Shown: in pieces, positions 1 through 9,847 of the stretch
Position numbering within the stretch: the stretch's first letter is position 1
Layout of the letters: each line of letters begins with the position of its first letter
Assembly: GCF_010119235.1 (NCBI RefSeq)
Contig: NZ_JAAATZ010000001.1
Coordinates: 774,501 to 838,500 of the forward strand
Origin: Flavobacterium phycosphaerae
GTDB lineage: Bacteria > Bacteroidota > Bacteroidia > Flavobacteriales > Flavobacteriaceae
DNA length: 64,000 bases
Reading direction: 5' to 3'
The notes under the pieces: generated by a model
Told to the model about the DNA's origin: nothing
Databases searched by the model: none
What the model saw: the letters and a program-made list of their open reading frames with translations, nothing else
Position numbers and translations under genes: made by a program

Positions 1-357
1 GGATTTTCGCAAAACCCCATCTCGTTTGGGAACAATAAAATTCCGAAAAGTAAATACCAGTCCGGATTTTTGAATGTTAATGTCAGTCCGCTGTCTTTTA
101 AACCCAATTATCTGAGTCAAAAGAATTTCGCTTCCGGCTATGCCTTAGAAGTTTACAATCCTACAACACAGTTGAATGATACTTTTGTAAAGGTTAATGA
201 TACTTATTATATGAGTAACATCAAGTCGTTTCCGAATTATGGTTTTGACGGAATTAAAATGGACTCGTTCAACCCATATGGCACCTCAGATATAGGTGGC
301 ACTATTGTTTCCGGGCTAATTAACTTACTGCTTTCAGGACCTAAAGACGGTTTCTAA
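1..357 (+). CDS. 3' end of an unrecognised protein (5' truncated by window)
   Basis: The reading frame is open from base 1 to a TAA at 355-357, so this is the last 118 residues of a longer gene rather than a short ORF starting at the TTG at base 70. The visible part is rich in Asn, Ser, Tyr and Phe, with a hydrophobic stretch near the C-terminus (about 12 residues, TIVSGLINLLLSG) and a charged end PKDGF. I recognise no family. It converges with, and overlaps by 17 bases, the gene on the other strand, so no terminator lies between them. Confidence 0.6.
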   Translation, partial: GFSQNPISFGNNKIPKSKYQSGFLNVNVSPLSFKPNYLSQKNFASGYALEVYNPTTQLNDTFVKVNDTYYMSNIKSFPNYGFDGIKMDSFNPYGTSDIGGTIVSGLINLLLSGPKDGF

Positions 358-697
358 ACCAAACTTTCATCCATTCTCTTCTCAAAACCAAAAAAGCAAT
401 TTGTTCGGAAAGTTCCACTGTATCGCTTCCGTCTAATTGTTTGACATTTTCTTCTGGAACATCAATAATGTAAAGCAGATTGAGTAGTTCTGAGTATTTG
501 TATTGAATCAAGCGGTAAATTTTTTCATGTAGCTGTACTTTCAACTCATAAGGCGAAGTGCTTTGCGGAAAGTCAATCGGCTCGTTGGCAAAATTGAAGT
601 CCTTGTTGATTTGCTCCAAAAGTTTAGCGTACAGGTTTTCTTTCTCGGCTTCCGAAAGTAATTGATCAGTGTTTATAGGGGCTAAATAACTAGACAT
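341..697 (-). CDS. small conserved cytoplasmic protein of unknown function
   Basis: This 118-residue protein has no signal peptide or membrane segment and is acidic and helical in character, with many Glu, Leu and Lys and a Trp/Arg-rich end (REWMKVWFRNRL). Its start overlaps the stop region of the polyprenyl synthetase by 8 bases, which indicates a translationally coupled two-gene operon. I do not know a function. The pairing suggests a Flavobacteriaceae protein that travels with the prenyl synthase, but that is inference. Confidence 0.7.
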   Translation of the reverse strand: MSSYLAPINTDQLLSEAEKENLYAKLLEQINKDFNFANEPIDFPQSTSPYELKVQLHEKIYRLIQYKYSELLNLLYIIDVPEENVKQLDGSDTVELSEQIAFLVLRREWMKVWFRNRL

Positions 698-1664
698 TTC
701 GATTCATTAAATTTTCGCCAAAAGCTTTCAAAATTGCTTTTTTATCAGCATTGATATTTATTTTTTCCAACATGGCAAAAGCGGTAAAAGTATAATCTTG
801 AATGGCTTTTTGTGTGGCTTCCGAAGCGCCGGTTTGATTGAAAATTTCTTTCACCGAATTGATTTTATCCGTATTATCATTGGGTTGAATAGAAAACAAA
901 TGCAGTAATTGTTCCTTTTCATTGGGTTTGGCAAACTCAATTGCTTTGAGGTATAAATAGGTCTTTTTATTTTCAATAATGTCGCCACCAACCTGTTTCC
1001 CGAAAGTTTCCGGGTTACCGAACGCATCTAAATAATCGTCTTGCAACTGAAAGGCTATGCCCAAATTCAATCCGAAATCATAAATCGCAGAGGCGTTTTC
1101 ATCCGAAGTTTGCGCTACAATAGCCCCCATTTTCATAGCAGCTCCAACCAAAACGGCTGTTTTGTATTCTATCATTTTCAGGTATTCGGGAATCGTAACA
1201 TCGTCTCGAGTTTCAAAATCAACATCGTATTGCTGACCTTCACAAACCTCTAATGCTGTTTTACTGAATAATTTGGCCAATTCGCGAAAAACTGTCGGCT
1301 CATAACTTTCAAAATATTGATACGCCAAAATCAGCATCGCATCGCCGGATAAAATTCCGGTATTCACGTTCCATTTTTCGTGTACCGTTTCTTTCCCTCG
1401 TCTAAGTGGTGCATCGTCCATAATATCATCGTGTATCAGCGAAAAGTTGTGAAAAACCTCAACCGCCGTTGCTGCGGCTAATGCTTCATGACAATCGGCA
1501 TCAAAGACTTCGGTGGCCATTAACGTTAAAACCGGACGCAATCTTTTGCCCCCAAGCGAAAGGATATACCGTATGGGTTCATAAAGAGAATTGGGTTCTT
1601 TTTGAAAAGATAAGGAATTGAAATGGGTTGTGACTATGTCCTGATACTGCGATATCGCGTGCAT
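690..1664 (-). CDS. polyprenyl (trans-isoprenyl) diphosphate synthetase
   Basis: Condenses isopentenyl diphosphate with an allylic diphosphate to make short or medium polyprenyl diphosphates for quinone, carotenoid or undecaprenyl precursors. Both Asp-rich metal-binding motifs are present: the first, DDIMDD, at residues 79-84 followed by LRRG, and the second, DDYLD, at 209-213. The substrate-binding GGKRLRP is at 38-44. The first motif is DDxxD without the two-residue insertion of typical bacterial farnesyl synthases, and a Phe sits five residues before it (F74). By the known chain-length rules this points to a C15-C20 product rather than a long chain, which is inference. The 324-residue length is normal. 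It is the first gene of a pair with the small protein downstream and is divergent from the TetR gene. Confidence 0.9.
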   Translation of the reverse strand: MHAISQYQDIVTTHFNSLSFQKEPNSLYEPIRYILSLGGKRLRPVLTLMATEVFDADCHEALAAATAVEVFHNFSLIHDDIMDDAPLRRGKETVHEKWNVNTGILSGDAMLILAYQYFESYEPTVFRELAKLFSKTALEVCEGQQYDVDFETRDDVTIPEYLKMIEYKTAVLVGAAMKMGAIVAQTSDENASAIYDFGLNLGIAFQLQDDYLDAFGNPETFGKQVGGDIIENKKTYLYLKAIEFAKPNEKEQLLHLFSIQPNDNTDKINSVKEIFNQTGASEATQKAIQDYTFTAFAMLEKININADKKAILKAFGENLMNRNV

Positions 1665-1742
1665 GGCTTTTTTTGGCTAAAGTAATCCAAATAATGCTTT
1701 TATCAAAGCGTGAAGTAAATGTTAAAAAAATGTAAAAACTTA

Positions 1743-1782
1743 GGAAACTATTTTTGTGTTAAAAGTTTCCGTATTACATTTG
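1743..1782 (+). promoter_or_regulatory. promoter and dyad operator of the TetR-efflux operon
   Basis: A TTTG at 1753-1756 is followed after 18 bases by TACATTTG at 1775-1782, matching the Bacteroidota -33/-7 promoter. A 7-base inverted repeat, GGAAACT at 1743-1749 and AGTTTCC at 1764-1770 with 14 bases between, brackets the -33 element. Bound repressor would block the promoter. TetR proteins usually bind such dyads next to their own gene, so autoregulation is likely. Confidence 0.65.
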
Positions 1783-1802
1783 CACCATAATTTATAAATA
1801 CC

Positions 1803-2408
1803 ATGAATACTAAAATTATAGACAAAGCAACGGAAATGTACCTATCCTTCGGGTTTAAGAGTGTAACTATGGATGATATTGCTTCGAAAATGGGGATTTC
1901 CAAAAAAACGATTTACCAACATTTTGAAAATAAAACCGATTTAGTAGAAGCGGTGACGATGCATTTATTTGAAACCATTTCTTGCGGGATAGATAACATT
2001 CAAGCTATGGATAAAAATCCAATTGAGGAGCTTTATGCCATTAAGGATTTTGTTTTGAAAAATTTAAAAAACGAAAGCACCTCGCCAATTTATCAATTGC
2101 AAAAATACTATCCGCAAATTCACAAGACACTAATGTCGCGTCAGTTTGAAAAAATGGGAGATTGTGTTATCGAAAACCTTCGAAAAGGAATTGAACAAGG
2201 CTTGTTTCGTGACGATATTAATCTGGAATTAATTGGTCGTTTTTATTTTGCCGGCATGACCAGCATTAAAGATGCAGAGCTTTTTAATCCAATACAATTC
2301 AGTTCAAAATTAGTACAAGAAACCTATTTAGAATACCATGTAAGAGGGATTAGCACCGCAAAAGGTATCGCCGTTTTAGAAGAAATAATTAAAAACAATA
2401 ATCAATAA
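1803..2408 (+). CDS. TetR/AcrR-family transcriptional repressor
   Basis: The 201-residue protein starts with a TetR helix-turn-helix at about residues 9-48 (SVTMDDIASKMGISKKTIYQ then HFENKTDLVEAV), followed by an all-helical ligand-binding domain of normal size. It is the first gene of a four-gene run whose other members are an outer-membrane channel, a periplasmic adaptor and an RND pump. It should therefore sense a pump substrate and repress the operon, probably through the inverted repeat at 1743-1770. The inducing ligand cannot be read from sequence. Confidence 0.9.
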   Translation: MNTKIIDKATEMYLSFGFKSVTMDDIASKMGISKKTIYQHFENKTDLVEAVTMHLFETISCGIDNIQAMDKNPIEELYAIKDFVLKNLKNESTSPIYQLQKYYPQIHKTLMSRQFEKMGDCVIENLRKGIEQGLFRDDINLELIGRFYFAGMTSIKDAELFNPIQFSSKLVQETYLEYHVRGISTAKGIAVLEEIIKNNNQ

Positions 2409-2418
2409 TCATCAATCT

Positions 2419-3741
2419 ATGAAAAACAAAGTTATACTACTCTTTCTCCTGATGGCAGGCATCATGCAGGCTCAGGAAAAAAAGCAAAACTATTCGTTTA
2501 GTTTGCAGCAAGCCATTGCTCATGCGCTCGAGCACAATTATTCAGCCATCAATGCCAATAGAGATATTGAAGCCGCCAAGCAAAAAAAATGGGAAACCAC
2601 CACCATTGGTTTGCCTCATTTAGACGGGAGTGTGAATTATCAAAACAACTTTAAGATTCAACAAAATCAATTTACGGTTAATGGCGTAACCAATACATTA
2701 GAATTTGGAAATTATAATTCGATGGATGCCGGGTTGAAGTTGAGCCAACTGATTTTTGATGGTTCCTATTTAGTAGGGTTGCAATCGGCAAAAACCTATT
2801 TGAAGATTTCACAAAATGCCAAAATAAAAACCAACAACGAGTTAAGAGAAATTGTGGTTAATTCCTATGGCAATGTATTGTTGGCCCAAGAAAGTGTTTT
2901 GATTTTAGAAAAAAACAAAACCATTTTGACCAAAACCCTCAACGACACCCGTGAAGTATTCAAAAACGGATTAATCGAGGAAGAAAACGTAGAGCAATTA
3001 CAGCTTACATTGGCTACGGTTGAAAGTTCATTAGAATATTCTAAGAGAATGAAATCTATTGCAAGCAATATGCTGAAGTTAGTTTTAGGCATCGACTTGA
3101 ACGAAGAATTAATCCTAACGGACAATCTTACGGCGCTTACACAAAACAATCTGGATTTGGCCATTTTGAAAGAAGAATTCAGTGTGGAAAACAACATTGA
3201 TTACCAAATTGGCAAAAATGTTGAAGAAAGTAACCGTTTACTAGTGAAACTGGAAAAAAGCAAAGCCTTGCCAACGCTGGGAGCGGCCGTAAATTTTGGT
3301 TCAAATACTTTTGGAAGTCGTTTTACCATGTTTAACACAGATCAAAAATGGTTCAATTATTCCAACTTAGGAGTTGGTTTAAACGTGCCAATCTTCAGTA
3401 GCTTTGGTAGAAGTGCCCGAACACAACAAGCCAAAATTGCTTTGGAACAATCAAAAACACAATTGATTGAAACCGAACAAAAACTGAAACTGCAATTTGA
3501 AAAAGCCAAAAGCGATTATGAATACAGTTTGGAACAATTTGCGACTGCCAAAAACAATTTAAGCTTAGCCGAAAGAATCGAAGGCAAACAACAAATCAAA
3601 TTTCGTGAAGGTCTTTCTTCCAGTTTTGATTTTACAGAAGCTCAACAACAATTGTACAGCAAACAGCAAGATTATCTGCAATCAATGGTAGATGTCATCA
3701 ACAAAAAAGCAACTTTAGAAAAAATATTAAATAAAAACTAA
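2419..3741 (+). CDS. TolC-family outer-membrane efflux channel
   Basis: The 440-residue protein has an N-terminal signal peptide (cleavage near residue 18, after MQAQ) and the repeated long amphipathic helices of the OEP/TolC family, for example the stretches around residues 30-60, 130-190 and 330-430. It forms the outer-membrane duct of a tripartite pump. It begins 10 bases after the tetR stop and is followed 10 bases later by the adaptor gene, so the three are co-transcribed with the RND permease. Confidence 0.9.
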   Translation: MKNKVILLFLLMAGIMQAQEKKQNYSFSLQQAIAHALEHNYSAINANRDIEAAKQKKWETTTIGLPHLDGSVNYQNNFKIQQNQFTVNGVTNTLEFGNYNSMDAGLKLSQLIFDGSYLVGLQSAKTYLKISQNAKIKTNNELREIVVNSYGNVLLAQESVLILEKNKTILTKTLNDTREVFKNGLIEEENVEQLQLTLATVESSLEYSKRMKSIASNMLKLVLGIDLNEELILTDNLTALTQNNLDLAILKEEFSVENNIDYQIGKNVEESNRLLVKLEKSKALPTLGAAVNFGSNTFGSRFTMFNTDQKWFNYSNLGVGLNVPIFSSFGRSARTQQAKIALEQSKTQLIETEQKLKLQFEKAKSDYEYSLEQFATAKNNLSLAERIEGKQQIKFREGLSSSFDFTEAQQQLYSKQQDYLQSMVDVINKKATLEKILNKN

Positions 3742-3751
3742 CCTATTACAA

Positions 3752-4891
3752 ATGAAAAAAATACTATACCTATCGGCATTTTCCATTTTTTTACTGTCCT
3801 GTTCAAACGGAGTAAAGAAGGATAGCATTGATGATTTAATCTCTGCTAAAAATGTAAAAGCTTTGCAGGATAAAAAAACGGCTTTGCAAGGCGACATTAC
3901 CAAAATTGAAGCGGCTTTAGCAACATTGGATGTTAAAAAAGAAGAAGCTTTGGTTTCGGTAACAACAGTAAAAGATACGGTTTTCAATCATTATCTTGAC
4001 ATTCAGGGAAGCGTGAATACCAAAGAAAATATTTTGGTACAACCGGAATTTAGTGGAACATTAACATCGCTAACGGTAAAAGCCGGAGACCGCGTTGCTA
4101 AAGGACAAATTTTAGGTCGTGTGGATGATGGCGGTATGAGCCAACAATTGGCCAATGCTGAAAACCAATATGCTTTAGCCAAAACCACTTTTGAAAGACA
4201 GAAAAATCTTTGGGACAAAAAAATTGGATCTGAAATTCAGTATTTACAAGCACAAACCCAAATGATTTCGGCTCAAAAAGGAGTAGCACAAATCAAAGCA
4301 CAATTGACAAAAACAGTTATTCGTGCTCCGTTCACCGGAACAATTGATGAAGTTTTTGTAGAAAAAGGACAAGTGGTAGCGCCAAGTGCTCAGGGTTTAA
4401 TGCGTATAGTGAATTTGGGCAATATGTATGTTTCCACTACAGTTCCAGAAACCTATATCGGCAAATTAAAAGTGGGTACGTTAGTAGATGTGTATTTAAC
4501 TTCTTTGAACAAAACCTATAAAGGCAAAGTGCGTCAGGTGGGTAGCTTCATCAATCCAAGCAACAGAAGTTTTGGTATTGAAGTAAGTGTTCCCAATCCA
4601 GAAAACTTGTTGCGTCCTAACCAAGTGGCTAAGCTAAAAATCACTGATTATGTGAATAAAAATGCTATTGTAGTGCCAACCAATGTAGTTCAGGAAGACG
4701 GAAACGGCGACCATTTTGTTTACACCGTAGAAGGCAGCAACGGAAAAACCGGAACCGCTAAAAAAGTAATTGTTACCGTTGGAAAATCTTCAGACAATGT
4801 GACTGAAATCCTAAGCGGTTTAACTGCTAATGAAATCATAGTTACCGAAGGCGTTAACAACATTTCGGAAGGAATGAAACTAAATTTCTAA
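3752..4891 (+). CDS. RND efflux periplasmic adaptor (membrane fusion) lipoprotein
   Basis: The 379-residue protein carries a lipoprotein signal with a lipobox ending in Cys17 (FLLSC). It has an extra N-terminal coiled coil at about residues 30-65, then the biotinyl-lipoyl-like barrel-sandwich halves (VQPEFSGTLTSLTVKAGDRV and VIRAPFTGTIDEVFVEKGQV) flanking a helical hairpin, then a beta-barrel and membrane-proximal domain. This is the HlyD/AcrA architecture that bridges pump and TolC channel. It lies between those two genes in the operon. Confidence 0.92.
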   Translation: MKKILYLSAFSIFLLSCSNGVKKDSIDDLISAKNVKALQDKKTALQGDITKIEAALATLDVKKEEALVSVTTVKDTVFNHYLDIQGSVNTKENILVQPEFSGTLTSLTVKAGDRVAKGQILGRVDDGGMSQQLANAENQYALAKTTFERQKNLWDKKIGSEIQYLQAQTQMISAQKGVAQIKAQLTKTVIRAPFTGTIDEVFVEKGQVVAPSAQGLMRIVNLGNMYVSTTVPETYIGKLKVGTLVDVYLTSLNKTYKGKVRQVGSFINPSNRSFGIEVSVPNPENLLRPNQVAKLKITDYVNKNAIVVPTNVVQEDGNGDHFVYTVEGSNGKTGTAKKVIVTVGKSSDNVTEILSGLTANEIIVTEGVNNISEGMKLNF

Positions 4892-4912
4892 ACCCATTAA
4901 CCAAATAAAAAT

Positions 4913-7900
4913 ATGAGTCACCAAAGTAAAGAATTCAGCATATCGAGCTGGGCCGTAGACAACAGAGTCACGGTTTACATCTTCACCTTTTTGATTGTCG
5001 TTACGGGTTTGATTGCCTATGTGACAATGCCACGTGAAGATTTCCCGGAAATCATCGAAAATAAAGTTTACATTTCTTCTGTATTCCCTGGGAATTCAGC
5101 CGAAGATGTAGAAAAATTAATTGTCAAACCACTCGAAAAAGAAATTAAAAACATCAGTGGTGTTGAAAAAGTAACCGCCAGTTCATTTCAGGATTACGGA
5201 ATGATTATCGTTGAGTTCGGCGATAAAGTGGGAATTGAAGAAGCCAAAACCAAAATCAAAGACAAAGTGGATGTGGTTAAAGCCGATACCGATTGGCCCA
5301 ATCTGGATAACGGAAGTAAAGTAGAACCCAGTGTTTTTGAATTAAACATTTCGGAAGAAGTGCCTATTTTGAATATTAATCTGCAAGGAAATTACACCAC
5401 GCAACAGCTTAAAAAATATGGCGAAAAACTGCAAGATGACATTGAAGAAATTCCCGAAGTAAAGAAAGTCGACATTTTAGGTGTAGATGATAAAGAAGTT
5501 GAAATTGCCGTAGATATTTTCAAAATGACAGCCGCTCAGGTTTCGTTTGACGACATTCAAAATGCCGTGAAATATGAAAACATGACACTTTCGGGAGGAA
5601 ATTTAATCTCACAAGGTTCTCGAAACAACATCCGAATCGTAGGAGAAATCAAAGATCCGAAAGAACTGGAAAATGTGATTGTCAAATCGCATGGTGGTTC
5701 AGTCTACTTAAAAGACATCGCTACGGTTTCGTTTAAGGAAAAAGAAAAAACAACTTATGCCCGTGAAAAAGGAACCGAAGTGGTGATGTTGAACGTAAAA
5801 AAACGTTCGGGTCAAAACATGATTTCTGCCATTGAGCAAGTCAAAGAAAAAATAGAATTGGCGAAAGCTGATTATTTGCCAAAAGACTTAAAATTAGAAT
5901 TAACCAACGACCAATCTTCTCGTGTTGAACACCAAGTAGATGAATTATCCAACCACATTATCTTCGGAATTGTGCTGGTAATGATTGTATTGATGTTTAC
6001 CATGGGATTGCGAAACTCTTTATTCGTAGGAGCTGCTATTCCGCTGTCTATGTTGATGGCGTTTACTATCCTTTCCGCTTTTGGATTGACCTTGAACACC
6101 ATGGTATTGTTTGGATTGGTAATGGGATTGGGGATGTTAGTGGATGACGGAATCGTAGTGGTGGACAATGTGTTTGCCAACATGAAAAAAGGGATGCCGC
6201 GACTTCAAGCTTCTAAGATTGGTATTGGCGAAATCGCCTGGCCGGTAATTTCATCTACTGCCACCACCTTGATGGCGTTCTTACCTTTTGCTTTATGGCC
6301 TGGAACTATGGGTAAATTCATGATTTATTTCCCGATGACTCTTTCGGTTACTCTTGGCGCTTCGTTATTTGTAGCGATGATTGTCAACGCTGCCATGACA
6401 GGAGGTTCGATGGATATTGAAGACAGAAACGTAACTTCGAAATCGGCCAAAATGTACACTATTATTTTTGTTATCGTTGGGGTGCTCTTCGTAGTAATCG
6501 GTAATGTTGGTGATTCAAAATTTGCCAGAGCTATTGGTCACTTGGCTATCATTTCATTGGGATTAATGTGGTTGTATAAATTGAAATTGTACCAATGGAC
6601 ACAAGATTTTCAACACAGCTTCTTTCCTAGAATGGAAGAAAAATACAAACGCTTTTTGGCCAAAATATTAACCGGAAGAAATGCTTGGATTGCCCTTGGA
6701 AGTATCATCGGAATGTTATTTTTATCGTTCATACTGTTAGGAGTTTTCCCTAGAAAAGTATTGTTCTTCCCGGATAATATACCCAAACAGGTAATTACTT
6801 ATATTGAATATCCACAAGGAACCGATATTGAAAAAACCAATAAGGCTACGCTTTTTGTAGAAAAACAGGTGATTTCTATTTTGAAAAAATATATCGATCC
6901 GACAACCAATAAAAATTTCTTAGCCGAAAGTATTGTTTCGCAAGTAGGTGTTGGTGCCGGAAACCCTAATGTAGATGCCGGTTCCGCTTCGGAGACACCA
7001 TTTAAAGGTAAGGTTACCGTGAATTTCTCAGAGTTTAAATTCAGAAGAGGAATTAACACTTCGGATGTTTTAGAAGAAATTCGTGCCAAAGTAAAAGGAA
7101 TTGCAGGTGCCAAAGTTACCGTTGAAAAAGATGCTAACGGGCCACCGGCCGGTTATCCTATCAGTATTCAATTAACCGGAGCTGCGGGAGCAGATTATGA
7201 TGTGATGTTGAAAGAAGCCAGCAAAATGATTGCTTTTGTTGACAGTAAAAACATTCCCGGTATTGAAAAGCTTAGTGTGGATGTGAATAAAGAAAGTCCG
7301 GAATTAGAAGTGATGGTTGACCGTGTAAATGCCGGTAGTGCCGGAGTTTCAACAGGACAATTAGGGTATAATTTGCGCCGTTCGGTTTATGGTCAGGAGA
7401 TTTCGACTTATAAAGAAGGAGATGACGATTATAACATTGTAATGCGTATGCAGGATGATCAACGTAAAGATGAAAACGTGCTTTTCAATCAGTCGTTAAC
7501 GTTCCGCAACCAGAATAATGGACAAATTGTACAAGTTCCTATATCGGCGGTTTCTAAAACGGAGAAAACGTATACTTATAACCAAATCAAACGTAAAGGG
7601 TACAAACGCATCATGACCATTTATTCTAACGTACTGACGGGGTATAATGGTGATGAAATAACCAAACAAATTGCAGCCGAATTAAAAGGATACGAATTGC
7701 CAAAAGGCATTAGCTACTCCTTCTCGGGGTACAGGAAGAACAAGGCAAAAACCAAAGTTTCTTAATGTATGCGTTGTTCTTAGCTTTGGCTGGTATTACG
7801 ATTATTATTGTACTGCAGTTTAACTCGATTTCTAAAACCATGGTCATTTTGTTTACGGTATTGTTGAGTTTCAGTGGTGTTTTCTATGGTTATATTATTG

Positions 7901-8382
7901 CCGGAATGGACTTTGTGGTCTTAATGACGATGATGGGTATTATTTCCTTGGCGGGAATTGTAGTGAAGAACGGAATTGTATTGATGGACTTCTTCGTGTT
8001 GCTCTTAGATAAAAAAGTAGCCGAAAAAGGAGTTGAAAGTCACGACGATTTAGACCTGAACGAAATCAAAGAGGTAATCATCGAAAGCGGGAAGTCACGT
8101 TTGCGTCCGGTATTGTTAACCGCGTTGACAGCCGTATTAGGATTAATCCCGTTAGCCATAGGGTTGAACTTTGACTTCTTTGGATTGGTAACCGATTTGA
8201 ATCCGCACTTGTACATGGGTGGAGATAACGTAATTTTCTGGTCGCCTTTGGCTTGGACAATTATCTTCGGATTAACTTATGCCACCATCTTAACTTTAGT
8301 AATGGTACCGGTAATGTTCTACTTAGTGAAAAGAATGAAATACTGGTTAAGAGACAGAAGAACCAAAAGACTGACAGCATAA
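4913..8382 (+). CDS. RND-family efflux permease, AcrB-like (one-base frameshift)
   Basis: Proton-driven inner-membrane pump of the AcrB/AcrD/AcrF superfamily. The first TM segment lies near residue 25, a large periplasmic loop follows, and the proton-relay Asp pair sits in TM4 (GMLVDDGIVVVDN). The reading frame breaks after residue 942, at GGGG 7726-7729. Continuing one frame over gives VQEEQGKNQSFLMYALF, the expected sequence before TM8, and runs to 8382. One added base yields 1156 residues, a normal family length, with the last TM segments and the C-terminus intact. As written, the sequence would give a 950-residue truncated protein lacking the final TM segments, and a 205-residue ORF from 7765. 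A missing G in a five-G run is the simplest cause. It is the last gene of the tetR operon. Confidence 0.88.
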
Positions 8383-8400
8383 CAACAAGCTTTCTAATCA

Positions 8401-8437
8401 TAAAAAAAGCGCCATCTGAATCAGATGGCGCTTTTTA
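8401..8437. terminator. bidirectional Rho-independent terminator
   Basis: Perfect inverted repeat GCGCCATCTGA (8409-8419) and TCAGATGGCGC (8421-8431), with seven A before it and five T after. It ends the efflux operon on the plus strand and the convergent metalloprotease gene on the minus strand. Confidence 0.92.
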
Positions 8438-8459
8438 TTTTATACTGTTGGTGAAATAA

Positions 8460-9716
8460 TTACTGAATAAGTAATTTTTTAGTTACCAATCCATTCTCTG
8501 TTTTAATGTTGATAAAGTAAACACCTGTACTAGTGTTTTGTAAATTGATGGTCTGAGTTAAACCAGCTGATTGATCATAATTATTTTCATAAATAGTTTG
8601 ACCGGCAACATCAAATACTTCAACAGAATAGCTTCCTGTTAATTCTTTAAATTCAATCGTAAAGCTTCCTTTATTTGGATTTGGATACAAGCTAAAGGTG
8701 TTTTCTACAAATTTAGTGTTGGCTAAAACATCAGTTTTAAATTCAAGAGCAATAGCATTATAATAAGTTCTCATTCTATTTTCTTGACCAAGAGTGAACA
8801 TATACATACAAGCATCATTAACATAATCCATGTAGTTCATAGTTAAGGCATATTGATCAGGCACACATCCTGCTACATCACCTGCAGCCGGACAATCATA
8901 ATTTTCAGTTCCTAAAGCTGGTGTATCACATACTTTGTCTCCTTGAGTGCTACAGTTAGTACCACAACCATTAAAGGTGTGATCTAAATTAAAAAAGTGA
9001 CCTAATTCGTGAGTAAGAGTTCTTCCTAAATTGTATGGAGCACCTGGTACATAACCGGTACAACCACTTCCTGAACCAAACGCATTGTTATCAATAACAA
9101 CCGTTTCACCGGCTGAAGGCGAACCTCCAAGAGGAGAATAACCAAGAATTCCACCTGATATATTTCTACATACTAAATTCAAATATCCAGCCCAAGTACT
9201 ATCAGAGTCAGCGTTAGAAAGGAAATCGGTTCCAAAAGTTACCGCAACGGTTCCTTCCGCTATACCTGATCCTGCCGGGTGGTTGACAGTAGCTAAAACA
9301 AACTTAACATTTAAATTACCAACACTGGTAACCATTGGATAATAAGGAGCATCAGCCGCCCAATTTGAAATGTCGGCATTGGCTGCGTTATAATCCGCAT
9401 TTAAAATATTAATTTGAGTTTGAGCAAAGTTTCTCAAACAAGTTTTAACCGTGGCTGAAGCAGCACCTGCTGAAGGAAAGTGAACAGCTACCGGAATTGT
9501 AATTAGTGCAGCCGCTGTACTATTAGTAGCATTGCTGTTTTTGTTTAGTGTTTCATTTTGCAACTCTAATTCAAATTTTGCCTGATTATCAAGGTGAATT
9601 TGTCTTGACACAGGGTTTGCCATGATTTGTTGCATTAAGGCTTGCGTACCGCAAGTTCTATGCTGTGCAAAACTCATTTGAAAAACGAGTAACACGAAAA
9701 GTACTTTTAATTTCAT
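8460..9716 (-). CDS. secreted M43 (cytophagalysin-like) zinc metalloprotease, T9SS cargo
   Basis: The 418-residue preproprotein has a signal peptide (cleavage after FAQ, residue 18) and a metzincin zinc site HELGHFFNLDH at residues 236-246. A Met-turn, LTMNYMDYVND, lies near residues 291-301. Several Cys pairs lie between these sites, as in the pappalysin/ulilysin family. The last 75 or so residues form a T9SS type A sorting domain (YPNPNKGSF at its start, KKLLIQ at the end), so the enzyme should be exported through the type IX system and released or anchored at the surface. It is transcribed separately from the protease next door, which shares export route but not fold details. Confidence 0.92.
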   Translation of the reverse strand: MKLKVLFVLLVFQMSFAQHRTCGTQALMQQIMANPVSRQIHLDNQAKFELELQNETLNKNSNATNSTAAALITIPVAVHFPSAGAASATVKTCLRNFAQTQINILNADYNAANADISNWAADAPYYPMVTSVGNLNVKFVLATVNHPAGSGIAEGTVAVTFGTDFLSNADSDSTWAGYLNLVCRNISGGILGYSPLGGSPSAGETVVIDNNAFGSGSGCTGYVPGAPYNLGRTLTHELGHFFNLDHTFNGCGTNCSTQGDKVCDTPALGTENYDCPAAGDVAGCVPDQYALTMNYMDYVNDACMYMFTLGQENRMRTYYNAIALEFKTDVLANTKFVENTFSLYPNPNKGSFTIEFKELTGSYSVEVFDVAGQTIYENNYDQSAGLTQTINLQNTSTGVYFINIKTENGLVTKKLLIQ

Positions 9717-9746
9717 TTTTAAGGTATTTTTATTTTTTTAAAGAGC

Positions 9747-9754
9747 CAAATTTA
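9747..9754 (-). promoter_or_regulatory. -7 promoter element of the M43 protease gene
   Basis: The minus strand reads TAAATTTG here, an exact TAnnTTTG match, about 30 bases ahead of the ATG at 9716. I found no convincing -33 TTG at the usual spacing. Confidence 0.45.
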
Positions 9755-9847
9755 AACAATTGTTTGTCAATTCATAATTTTTATTACAAATAATGAGGAA
9801 ATCAATATAGAGCCTCATCATTTGTAATCATTTAATTATCAATTATA

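Noticed and set aside
70..357. A 95-residue gene starting with TTG at base 70
   Set aside because: The frame is open from base 1, so this is the tail of a longer truncated gene, annotated as 1-357.
1041..1253. Plus-strand ORFs opposite real genes (for example inside the polyprenyl synthetase, T9SS proteins, RecX and OmpA-family genes)
   Set aside because: They lie in shadow frames of well-supported genes, lack family motifs and follow codon composition of the opposite strand.
7726..7765. Programmed ribosomal frameshifting in the RND pump gene
   Set aside because: No slippery heptamer or downstream structure stands out, pump genes of this family are not known to need one, and three other genes show the same one-base loss.
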